Assembly: GCA_023375675.1 (NCBI GenBank)
Contig: JALQBC010000005.1
Location: forward strand, 496,001 to 560,000
Reading direction: 5' to 3'
Source: Cytospora piceicola
Lineage: Eukaryota > Ascomycota > Sordariomycetes > Diaporthales > Cytosporaceae
DNA length: 64,000 bases
In this document: piece by piece, positions 35,710 to 46,138 of the stretch
Layout of the letters: each line of letters starts with the position of its first letter
Numbering within the stretch: position 1 is the stretch's first letter
Translations under genes and position numbers: made by a program
Notes under the pieces: generated by a model
Told to the model about the DNA's origin: nothing
Databases searched by the model: none
The model's input: the letters and a program-made list of their open reading frames with translations, nothing else

Positions 35710-36522
35710 CTATGAAGCCCCAGTCGGCTCTACTGGTTTCGTGTATGTGACCTTCTCCACTGCAACGTTCTCGGCGCCATTGTCGTCTTTCCTCAGCTGG
35801 TAGACGTAGAGTGTGAGCGATATGCCCTGGACCTATATCAACTGTGTCAGAATCATTCTATCACACGTCCAGCGTGAACAGACCGCGCACGCGAGAGTAT
35901 GGGACGGGACGACCTACATCCATCAGACAGAAACTCGGCACGACCTCCTCGCCCTCGCCCTCGCCGGTGCCCCACCCGGTACTGAAGGCGCCCGAGGCGC
36001 TGCCGGGGTTCACAAAGAACTTGTCCATGTACTCGAAGCACTCGAACTTGTGGGTGCCGCCCCAGCACAGGACGTCGACGTCCAGCTTGTTGGCCTCGGC
36101 CAGGAGCAGGTCGGGCTCGCTGGACACGAGGGTGAAGCCCTCGAGGAAGCCGATGCGCAGGCCGCCGTGGGCGACGACCTGGGTGAGGGGCAGGGAGGTG
36201 GCCTCGACGTCGAAGCGGCCCTTGACGATCTTGAGGTCGGGCGAGATGGACCGGAGGTACTCGTAGGTCGGCTTGTCGGTCAGGTTGCCCAGGCAGAGGG
36301 TCTGGGAGATCTTGCCGGGGGCTAGGAGCTTTTTGAACTGCGAGAGGGGGGAAAGGAAGAGAGGTCTGGTTAGTTTGATCTGTACTCGCCGTGGGGGCAT
36401 GAGGGAAGGGGAGGGCGTGAGTTGGAGATTCGTATGCTTGGTATGCTTGGTACCTTTGGAGGGATTTCGAGAGCCCGGTCGGGGATGTGTAGGTCCCCTA
36501 TCACGAGGATGAGGAAAGCCAT
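35710..36522 (-). CDS. vps29: retromer subunit Vps29
   Basis: Vps29 is the metallophosphoesterase-fold subunit of retromer, needed for endosome-to-Golgi recycling with Vps35 and Vps26. Exons 36522-36454, 36337-35918 and 35832-35710 give 203 aa, all junctions in phase 0. The N-terminus MAFLILVIGDLHIPDR has the GDLHIP motif, then CLGNLTD, the strand-helix AHGGLRIGFLEGF, CWGGTHKFE and VNPGSASGA, in family order. The C-terminus LYVYQLRKDD is also typical. Fungal Vps29 often carries a longer insert; here a short Gly/Glu-rich loop (GEGEGEE) fills that place. The 43 nt at 36132-36174 recur almost unchanged at 44954-44996. Confidence 0.94.
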
Positions 36523-37314
36523 GGCGGTGATCTAAACTTCCGGGGCGGGATTCGCGGTATCTCGGCTGGCCCAATGGATGGCGCTGCGTGCTCCGGTGAA
36601 GGCAGCTATATTGCTAGCTGCGAATGTCGGAGATGGGTGACGAACGACGCGCCCTTGCGCCGAGAATCACGGAGGAGCTAGAACGGGTGTCTTTTCTCAG
36701 TCGTATTACAATCGTATTATGCGTCGGCAGCTACTTGGTTCGGAAGTGCCCGCGAGTGGTGTAGTCTAGTAGTCGGCGTTGTCGTCTTTGTGTTTCTCCA
36801 GGAGGTTGGTGATGATCAGTTGCAAGTGGCCCCAAAACGCCCGTTGCGGACCCCCTGTCCCGCGAGTCTGGGGTAGCTAATCATAGGTACCTTGATAGTT
36901 AGTGTAGTGGCTCCGGCCGTGCCTGCCGCTGAGCTTACTGGAGCTCCTCACAGAACGTCAGGGGACCCCACCAGTGCCCTAGCAAGTCCGGATCGCGTTG
37001 CCGTTCTGTCGCAGTGTCAGTACCCTAGGTAGGTACCTAGGTAGGTAATTAGTTCCATCCGCCGGCCGGTGTTAGCAGATGGCTTGTTTAGTAGTTAGAA
37101 CGGAATTAGTCAAAGAAAAAAAAAAGATTAGGTACCCTGATTAGAAAGTCGACTCCAACACACAACAGCCAGGGACTCTTGAGGACCTCAGCGGCTGCGG
37201 CCAATCCAGTGTAGTAATAAGTACCGACTAGTCCTACACAGTATTGCCTCCAAAACCCCATACACGTGCCAACTATCTATCACCTACCACCAGTTGACCT
37301 TACCTGAGCTCCAG
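36523..37314. promoter_or_regulatory. divergent intergenic region vps29 / aminotransferase
   Basis: About 0.8 kb between divergent genes. It holds a TACCTAGGTA palindrome (37034-37043) within a longer AGGTAGGTACCTAGGTAGG stretch, and a run of A at about 37.12 kb. No coding frame is supported. Confidence 0.55.
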
Positions 37315-38781
37315 ATGTACCGGTGTCGGCCCTTATTGACAGTTAAAGCCATGCTACCCCGCGGTGGCTCTCCAAGCCAAAGAGTGTCTCTTATCTCAAA
37401 ACATCTTGCCAGCGGCACCAACTCTCCAACTTCAGCAACAGCATCCCAAGGACAACACCGCCCACTTTCTACATCATCAGCCAACATGTCTTCGCAACCA
37501 CCTCACTCGACGCTGCTCATTCCTGGGCCCATTGAGTTTGACGATGCCGTGCTTCAGTCTATGAGCCACTACAGGTAAGAGCGGCGTGCCTTCTGCCGTA
37601 TAAGTCTTGCCTTGAAAGACCATAGATGTTGACCACAACTTCCATATAGCGAGAGCCATGTCGCTCCTGGCTTCGTCTCTACTTTTGGTGACACACTGTC
37701 AATGCTGCGGAAGCTTTTCCAGACCACGGACCCCGCCTCGCAGCCTTTCGTTATCTCTGGTTCTGGAACCCTGGGATGGGACTTGGTGGCAGCCAACCTG
37801 GTTGAGCCCGGCGAGGATGTCTTGGTTTTGACGACTGGCTACTTTGGCGACAGCTTTGCGGACTGCCTCAAGGTGTATGGTGCAAATGTTACCCAGCTGA
37901 AGGGTCCTGTTGGGTCCAAGCCGCAGCTTCCCGAAATCGAGCAGGCGCTCAAGGAGAAGAAGTATAAGATGGTCACTGTCACCCATGTCGATACCTCGAC
38001 CGGTGTGTTGAGCACGCTGCCGGGGCTGTCGGAGCTGATCCAAAAAGTTTCCCCCGAAACGTTGTTGGTTGTAGACGGTGTTTGCTCCGTTGCTGGCGAG
38101 GAGATCGACTTTGACGCTTGGAAACTCGACGGAGTCATCACTGCCAGTCAAAAGGCAATTGGCTGTCCTGCCGGTTTGTCCATCTCCATGTTCAGTGGCC
38201 GGGCCATGAAGAAGTTCGAAACGCGCAAAGCGCCCGTCGGCGCCTATTTCGCGTCTATGAAGAACTGGACTCCGAGTAAGTTTGCCAACCTTGAACTCGC
38301 GATTGCTCGATGGAGCTGGCATTAACACCCAACAGTTATGAAGAACTATGAGGCCAAGAAGCCATCTTATTTCGCCACGCCCTCCCCTCAGTTGGTCCAC
38401 GCGTTGAACACAGCGCTTCAGCAGATCCTTGCTGCTGGGCCTCTGTCGGAGCGCTTCGCAAAGCACGCTGAAATCTCAGACAAGATCAAGAAGGCGGTTG
38501 CGGCGCTGGGCTTGAAGCAGGTTGCGTCCGACCCGGCGGAGCAGTCTCACTGCATGACGGCAATTTACTTGCCCGAGACGGTCAAGGCCACGGATCTGCT
38601 GCCTGCATTGGCGAAGAAGGAAGTCATTTTCGCTGGTGGTATTCACAAGGAGATTGGGCCCAAGTATATCCGGTTCGGGCACATGGGTGTGTCTGCGACG
38701 GACCCGAAGCGCAGTGATATCGACAAGGCCATCAAGGCGTTGGAATCCGGCCTGACTGAGTGCGGGTACCAGAAGGCATGA
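37315..38781 (+). CDS. agx1: alanine-glyoxylate aminotransferase, class V, possible mitochondrial presequence
   Basis: PLP enzyme converting glyoxylate and alanine to glycine and pyruvate. Exons 37315-37574, 37650-38275 and 38336-38781. From the ATG at 37486 (MSSQPPHSTLLIPGPIEF) the product is 386 aa, the standard length. Two further in-frame ATGs, at 37315 and 37351, add 57 or 45 residues with several Arg/Lys and no acid, ending in RPLSTSS, which resembles a mitochondrial processing site. The PLP-binding Lys198 (short-form numbering) sits in ASQKAIG; SGSGTLG and GGIHKEIGPKYIRFGHMG are also visible. The C-terminus CGYQKA is no peroxisomal PTS1. Enzyme class is firm; which start is used is open, and both may be, giving cytosolic and mitochondrial forms. 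Confidence 0.9.
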
Positions 38782-39648
38782 AAGAGAACACAAGTATTTC
38801 CGTATTTCCGGTCGGTCTACCCTTTGAAACAGTATCTTTGAGGGAGAGCGCCACTTTTCTCCCTCCTGGACTGATCAGGCAACAACCGGGTACAGTAGAG
38901 CAAATGCGACACATATAAAGAGACCGGCCCGTGTGAATATATACAGGTTAAAGGAAAGGGGGGAAAACGCCAGGTCTCAAAACCTTGGCTTGGGAATGTT
39001 TCATACATCCAAAAAAGCACATAGATGGTGTCCTTCCAGAAGTAGCTTTCTCCGATCTAGAGCGGACATTAAGAATAGTCCGGGCCTCAGTACCGTCAAT
39101 AGTCGGTGATCGTGGGAGACGCGGTTGATAAAGTGCTGACAAAAAGGAGACGCGACTCGGGTGGTAGTGACGTGTGGTGCTGCATGAGACGAAATAGGGC
39201 CCTCCCAGTTCTGCCAGTCAGCTCCAGTGTTACTTGACCCCCCTGTAAAGCTCCAGCCAAAATTGGGTCAGTTTAGTGCATGCTGGCGGGGTAGCGAGCG
39301 TTACTCTAAGTAGGCTGACCTGCCCGCACCTCCCGCGCCGCGAGTACCACAGAGCGTTTCCGTCCCAAGCCAAAGCTCACCACCTTCTCTCTCTCACAGG
39401 AGCCTTAGCCTTGCTTGCTTCCAGCCGACATCATTTTTCCCTCTCGCAACTCTTCCCCTCTTCCCGCCCTCATACCATACTTTCAACAAACTACCCCTCC
39501 GCAGTCAAAGGCAAACCTTGTTTCTGCGATCCTTTCTTTGTGCCCCTCGCCCTACTCAACCACCGCCTCGACGAAAAAAAATCCCACCTTCATTTCGACT
39601 GCGTACAACCACCAACCCTCCCCCGCCTTGCCGCCCACCCCCGTCGCT
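38782..39648. promoter_or_regulatory. intergenic region, crm1 promoter and leader
   Basis: 0.87 kb. The right half (about 39.36-39.64 kb) is strongly C/T-rich, as expected for the leader of a highly expressed fungal gene. No separate gene is supported. Confidence 0.55.
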
Positions 39649-42600
39649 ATGGCGATTTCCATCGACGAGCTGGACGCACTCGTCCGTGCCTTCTATGAAG
39701 GTCGAGGCGACCAGGTAGGGCTCACTTGTTGGATTCACCTTGGCCCTCGAGCCTGCCTTTCGCTGACCGTGGTGTAATCTCTATAGCAAAAAGCTGCCCA
39801 GGCCGCTCTGAACCAGGTGAGCTAGTCCTGCGCCACTCCATTCCGGAGGAACCATGTTCACTAACGTTCCATCATCACCACAGTTCAAGGAGGACCCTGA
39901 TGCATGGCTTATGGTGGACGATATCCTGTCCAAGGCGAACTACCCCCAGACCAAGTGTATGTGCCGTGCCGCAAACAAACATACCCGGCTATCTGGAATA
40001 TAGGCTAACAAGTCGCAAAGATCTCGCGTTGCAGGTTCTAGACAATGTGATTATGACGAGATGGAAGGTCCTGCCTAGGGAGCAGTGCCAAGGTGCGCAT
40101 TCCGAGAAAAACTCCCCGGCCTCCTCCTGCTGACTTCGACCTAGGTATCCGTAACTTCATTGTCGCCTTCATCCTGCAATGCTCCAGCACAGAGGAGTCC
40201 CTCCGATCCCAGCGCACCCTGCTCAACAAGCTCAATCTCGTCCTTATCTCCGTCCTCAAGCAGGAATGGCCTCACAACTGGCCCACCTTCATCAACGAGA
40301 TCATACAAGCATGCCACTCGAGCCTGTCGGTTTGCGAGAACAACATGATCATCCTGCGACTCCTCTCAGAGGAGGTCTTCGACTACTCCGCCGAGCAGAT
40401 GACCTCCACCAAGACCCGGAACCTGAAGACGACAATGTGCGCCGAGTTCTCTCAAATCTTCCAGCTCTGCCAGGAAATCCTTAACACGGCCACCCAACCG
40501 ACGCTGGTTCTTGCGACACTCGAGACATTGCTTCGATTCTGCAATTGGATCCCCCTCGGCTACATCTTCGAGACGCCACTGATCTCGTTGCTGCGCACAC
40601 GCTTCCTGGAGGTCCCCGAGTTCCGGAACATCACCCTCCAGTGCTTGACGGAAATCGGTGGCCTTCAGACTGGAGGTCCAGGCAGCAACAACTACGACGA
40701 GCAGCTTATCAAGATGTTCACTGAGGTGCTCACGACCATATCGACAATCATCCCCATACAGATGGATCTCAAGTCGACATATCCTCAAAGCAACTCCAGG
40801 GACCAGCAGTTTGTGCAAAACCTGGCCCTGTTCCTGACCAACTTTTTCTCCATGCATCTTAACGTGAGTCTGCAAGAGGATCTCTGCCATGATATATGAG
40901 GTTGCTAACTCTTTACAGCTGATCGAGAACCTCCCAAATCGGGACTATCTCACCCATGGTCATTACTACCTGATCCGTATTTCCCAGATCGACGACCGGG
41001 AGATCTTCAAGATCTGCCTGGACTACTGGCTTAAGGTCGTCCAAGAGCTCTATGAGGAGATGCAGTCGCTTCCAATTGGCGAGAACCCTTTGTTGGCTGT
41101 GAGCACCGGCAATATGCAAGGAGGTGCACCAAACCCCGCCTTGCTCACCAACTACCCCTTGCGGAAGCACAAGTACCAGGAGATCTTGTCAAACCTCCGA
41201 GTCGTTATGATCGAGAAGATGGTCCGGCCCGAAGAGGTGTTGATTGTCGAGAACGATGAAGGCGAGATTGTGAGAGAATTTGTCAAGGAGAGCGACACAG
41301 TGCAGCTGTACAAGACCATCCGCGAGTGTCTCGTTTACCTCACTCATCTGGACGTTGTCGATACGGAGACGATCATGACAGATAAGCTTGCCAAGCAAGT
41401 GGACGGGAGCGAATGGTCCTGGCACAACTGCAATGTTCTCTGCTGGGCCATTGGATCGATCTCTTTGGCCATGAACGAGGAAACAGAAAAGCGGTTCTTG
41501 GTCACAGTGATTAAGGACCTTCTGGGACTCACCGAGATGAAGCGAGGCAAGGACAACAAGGCTGTTGTTGCCAGCAACATTATGTACATCGTCGGACAAT
41601 ACCCTCGTTTCCTCAAGGCCCACTGGAAATTCCTCAAGACAGTCGTGAACAAGCTGTTTGAGTTTATGCATGAGTCTCATGAAGGTAAGCCGCATCATGC
41701 CCGTTCTGCAAAACGTTGCTGACAGTGAAATCAGGTGTTCAGGACATGGCGTGCGACACGTTCATCAAGATTGCCAAGTCTTGCAAGCGTCATTTCGTTG
41801 CCCTCCAGCCTAGTGAGCATGAACCCTTCATTGAGGAGATCGTGCGCAGCCTCCCTAAGATCACGGCCGACCTTACTCCGCAACAAGTGCACACTTTCTA
41901 TGAAGCCTGCGGCTACATGGTGGCGGCACAGGGCAACCGGAACCAGCAGGAGCGGCTTCTGGCTGAGCTCATGCAGCATCCTAACCTTGCTTGGGATGAG
42001 ATCATCAAGCAGGCGACAATGAACCCTCTCATTCTTCAAGATTCCGATACCATCAAGATCATCGGAAATATTATGAAGACCAATGTCTCGGCTTGCTCGT
42101 CCGTTGGGCCGTACTTCTATCCGCAGATCGGCCGAATCTACCTCGACATGCTGCAGATGTACAGGGCAACAAGCCAGCTCATCTCAGAGGCTGTCGCCAA
42201 CGAGGGAGAAATTGCTACGAAGATGCCCAAGGTCCGAGGCCTTCGTACGATCAAGAAGGAGATCTTGAAGTTGATTGAGACTTACGTGGACAAGGCCGAA
42301 GATCTCAATGCCGTGCGGCTGCAAATGGTCCCCCCACTACTCGACTGTGTTCTTATTGATTACAACCGTAACGTTCCTGGAGCTCGCGATGCGGAAGTGT
42401 TGAGGGCCATGACTGCCGTCATCTCGAGGCTGTCAAACCTGATGGAGGACCAGGTACCTCTCGTCATGGAGAACGTGTTCGAGTGCACGCTGGAGATGAT
42501 CAACAAGGATTTCTCCGAGTTCCCAGAGCACCGGGTCGAGTTCTTCAACCTGTTGAGGGCCATCAACCTCCATTGCTTCCCTGCGCTCCTCAAGCTGGAC

Positions 42601-43323
42601 AACAGGCAGTTCAAGTTCGTCATCGACTCGTGCCTGTGGGCTAGCAAGCACGACAACCGCGACGTTGAAGCCGCTGGCCTCAACATGTGTCTAGAGCTGA
42701 TCAACAACATCGCTGAGAAGACTGATGTGCAGACATCTAACGCATTCTTCAACCAGTTCTTCACGCCGATCCTTCAGGACGTGTTCTTTGTGCTCACGGA
42801 CCAGGATCACAAGGCCGGGTTCAAGACGCAGTCGTTGCTGCTCATGCGCATGTTCTACTTCGTGCAGCCAGCGGATGGGTCTGCTCCCAAGATCCAGGGG
42901 CCAGTCTATCTGCCAGATCAGGCACAGGCTGGGACTACGAACCAGGAATTCCTCATCAACTTTGTGGGCACGTTGTTGCAGAATGCTTTTACCAACCTCC
43001 AAGCGTGAGTGCCCCTATCCGTTTTTTAAACTCTCCCTACCCACCATCACCACTCTGGCAACTGCTAACATTTCGCCAGACCACATATCGCTATCTTCGT
43101 TGAGGGTCTGTTCACCCTCAACACGCAGTACGACAAGTTCCGGCTCCACCTGCGTGACTTCCTCGTCTCGCTTAAGGAGTTCGCCGGTGACAATGCCGAG
43201 CTGTTCCAGGTCGAGAAGGAGAAGGAGGACGCGGCCAAGCAGCAGGCCGACATTGACCGAAGGTCCAAGGTCGGCGGCCTTATCAAGCCATCGGATTTGG
43301 AGAACGATGATGACGAGCTGTGA
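39649..43323 (+). CDS. crm1: exportin-1 / CRM1 nuclear export receptor
   Basis: CRM1 carries leucine-rich-NES cargo through the nuclear pore with RanGTP. Eight exons: 39649-39714, 39787-39816, 39884-39956, 40021-40092, 40145-40863, 40919-41684, 41735-43004 and 43080-43323. They give 1079 aa, the usual length, with every junction in phase. Exon 2 codes for only ten residues. Order: N-terminal importin-beta-like/CRIME region (LEELL-type helices, [10 protein letters not shown]), then HEAT repeats with the NES groove ([17 protein letters not shown]), the segment [13 protein letters not shown], the CRM1_C domain ([22 protein letters not shown]) and an acidic C-terminus ending DDDEL. Residue 525, the leptomycin B position (Cys528 in human), is Thr as in budding yeast and Aspergillus KapK, so drug insensitivity is predicted. 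Confidence 0.97.
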
Positions 43324-44953
43324 CTGAGGCGAGAGTTCCGGAACGAATTTGCACCGTCACACGAGGTAAGCGCGGAAGAGCCATATCGCCAGGAGGACAC
43401 ATCAGATGTTCTGGGCGGCTGGGATCTCTACGGGCTCTGAAAGTGGCGGTTTTTTCGGGGCAGAGAGACTACGGAGGGTGCGGAGCGGTCGGCACCCACA
43501 TTCACACATTCCCTGCTTCATTTGTATGATACCACATAGAGGAGTCACTGGCGGGCAGCTGTAGGAAGGCGAGGTTTGAGAGAAAGGCCAGAAAACATTA
43601 GTGATACCTCACGGGGAACAGATAGCCTCTTCGACCAATCGTCTGGGAGCAAACCGATTATTTTGTCGGACGAAAATGGACACAGTGCCCGAGAATATTT
43701 CAAAAGGGGGTTTGGGAGAGTTAACCGATTCGAGAGGGATGAGTTCGAGTCGCTGTCGGTCCCGAGTCTGTTCTCTTTGTTGGTCGACCATAAAAAGCAT
43801 GGGCAAGGACGGAAGGGGTAGATACTGTAGGAGCGTGGAGGTTCTATCGGCCTTAGCTATCTAGTCTACAGAGCAGACAAGAGAGGCCCTGTTGTCCCAT
43901 CCCATACGTGCCCTGTGTTGGAAGTTGTTCTGTTATGTCTGCCGGGAGTGGTTCATCCCATGATGTTCGCTCCAACGTGCTTATGGGAGACGTGTCTAGA
44001 ACCGAAGGAGTACTTGCCCACGTGGCCCCGATATCGACTGTCGTTATCAAGCATCTCACGATTATGCTGTCTAATAGCATAGGAGGAAACACTGGTCAAG
44101 ATCGTAGTTGTGCAACTTGTGCTAAGCTGCCTCCTGGCTCTGCTATTCCATGTAAGCTGACGCCTGCACTACTTTACAGAAAGAAGCCAGACCAACACGG
44201 ATAGATCATAACCGAGCAGAAACGTGATCAGCCAGTTGTCCAGGGACTCGCAAACTTGGCCGTCTGAGTGGCAGGCTGGAGCGAGATCATGCTGGTTCTG
44301 GTGACTGCGGATGCATGGGGCCAAGTATGAATGGGAATCTACGGGCTGGTCATCGAAGACTTGTCAGATACGACATCGGTCAACTCTGAAGGGCGGTGAG
44401 TACAACCGCCTGCAACGACAAGGCCCTGCCCACGAGTGAGTGCGCTGGAGCAGGGTTCGTGGGGAGAAAAGTCACGATGGGATTGGGCCATGAGAGGTTC
44501 CGGATAGGGGTTCACGAGTGACTGACTTTGTTTTCTCTCCCAACATATTACTTTTCCTCTGTCTTGTCTTGGAAGGCAGGAGAAGAAGGGATGTTTGTCG
44601 GTGAGATGTGGAGGTGAGTAGTAGCGAGTGTTACTTACGTATCATAGTGATAACAATGTGTATCATGATTAGGCGTGTCTCATGTCTGTCTATAAGCCAT
44701 GCCTTCCATGAGCGACATCAGTTCTTCCTTGCGATCTGGTAGGTTGAGGAGAAGGGGGCCGAGAAGGATACTCCCTCCATCCGGGCTTCTTTCGCTGTTT
44801 GAACAAGATATTTCGGCCTCCGTGGCGCCAAAACTCGGATACTACAACCTGGCCATATATATGGAGGAGTGATTGATGTCTTGCTCAGGGACCTGATCCA
44901 GATCTATCAAGCCGTCCGAGATCGCCTTTTCACCGCCTCTAGTGTATGCGACT

Positions 44954-44996
44954 GTGAAGCCCTCAAGGAAGCCGATGCGCAGGCCACCGTGGGCGA
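44954..44996 (-). pseudogene. 43-nt fragment copied from vps29
   Basis: The minus strand reads TCGCCCACGG, GGCCTGCGCATCGGCTTCCT and GAGGGCTTCAC around two variable bases. It is identical to vps29 36132-36174 at 41 of 43 positions, and similarity stops sharply on both sides. It encodes AHGGLRIGFLEGF; both differences (GGC/GGT, CTC/CTT) are synonymous. No other vps29 exon is visible nearby. It is best called a gene fragment or insertion relic, not a gene. Confidence 0.8.
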
Positions 44997-45223
44997 TAAA
45001 CGGGGTTTGGGAGGAGGAGGAAGGAAGTCGATTGCCTCCAGTAGTCACATACACAAGTCCCATATCAATCACCCTTAGCATCGCCCTTCCTAACGCCACC
45101 GTCGAGAAACACAGCATGTCCCACCCAGCCTCAACTTTGAGTGCACCGCCGAAGCATCCAAAGAACTCCAAAGCGACAAGACAGTGAGAATGAAGTGAGT
45201 TTCGAACGGTAGTCCGTTTTCGC

Positions 45224-45445
45224 TTGCCCAAGACAGTCACGGCCAGGACGGGGCAGTTAACCTGCGTACGGGTACATCGACGTCTTGGGCATCTCATCGC
45301 CAGCGCCACCGGTGTGAAGGGCAACACAACCATTGACGACGAGGCTTGCGTCGTGGCCGACGATTGGTATGGGAGGAGTATTCGGTTCGACGATCGCCAC
45401 GGCAACTTACTGCTCGACTCGGGGACCTCGAGAGGGCCGGTCTGA
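45224..45445 (+). other. 73-codon open frame near the vps29 fragment
   Basis: The frame has no ATG start and ends in a stop at 45445. Its product is rich in Asp with normal hydrophobics (TTIDDEACVVADDWYG), which looks more protein-like than its surroundings. It may be a relic of a gene exon or chance. No family recognised. Confidence 0.15.
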
Positions 45446-45552
45446 TATTTTCACCAAAGGTTATCAATATGGTACCATTATCCTTCCAGTAACCTGAAGC
45501 CGGAGTCTCATTCCTCGAGTGATATTGCATCACCCCTTTTGCCATTCTGGCG

Positions 45553-45565
45553 CCCCCCCCCCCCC
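45553..45565. repeat. C13 homopolymer
   Basis: Thirteen C in a row in intergenic DNA, one of several G/C homopolymers confined to the right third of the window. Confidence 0.9.
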
Positions 45566-46109
45566 CATCTTCCCCCGCTTCGCAACCTTTGGGCCTCTGC
45601 AGACCCCGAGAGAAAATCGTGGGTATGACCAGATCGTCATCATCCTGAGAAATACAACGACAACGACCTCATCGCGCAGGACGTGCGCCATCAAACCCGG
45701 GGCCTGCTTTCCCAGTATACCGGTCCCCTAGCGGCCAACACGCCAGACAGCCGGGCACACACTCGCGCGTTGTTGCAGCGTGGCCCAATGCAGTCAGTGC
45801 CCGTTCCTAGCAGGAGGACACTTCCAGGGAAAGGAAGAAAAAAAACACCCCGACACACACACAAAGGGGACGTGTCCCTAGGCACGCACGCCGTGGACGA
45901 GCACAGCTTCTGCCCGCCCGCCTCGCCCGCATTCATGCACGGGTGGGATAGGTGAGCCTGTCTGTGGCCGGTGGCCTGACCGAGGACGGGTACAGTACGA
46001 CGTTGTTCCTTTGCCCGGGACCTACTACCCGTGGGTGGTTTCCCTCGAGCTCTCACCTCGCCTTCTCGTGAGGGAAAAATTGGAACTGGAGGCAGAAGGA
46101 GAGCAAGAT

Positions 46110-46138
46110 GGGGGGGGGGGGGAATAGCCCCCCCCCCC
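46110..46138. repeat. G13-AATAG-C11 inverted homopolymer hairpin
   Basis: Thirteen G, then AATAG, then eleven C. The two runs can pair into an all-GC stem of 11 bp with a five-base loop, and each strand could also form quadruplex or i-motif structures. Intergenic. Confidence 0.85.

Noticed and set aside
41735..41784. Cys in QDMACDTF as the leptomycin B target of CRM1
   Set aside because: The drug-reactive Cys of human CRM1 lies in LLGLCEQKRGKDNK; the matching residue here is Thr525. The Cys in MACDTF is a different, generally conserved residue.
44954..44996. RIP as the cause of the two differences in the vps29 copy
   Set aside because: Both changes are C-to-T on the minus strand but in CpG, not the CpA context RIP prefers, and 43 nt is far below the length RIP recognises.
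44842..45405. 187-codon minus-strand frame containing the vps29-like peptide
   Set aside because: Only 14 residues match Vps29. The rest is unrelated, without an ATG start, so it is not a second Vps29 gene.
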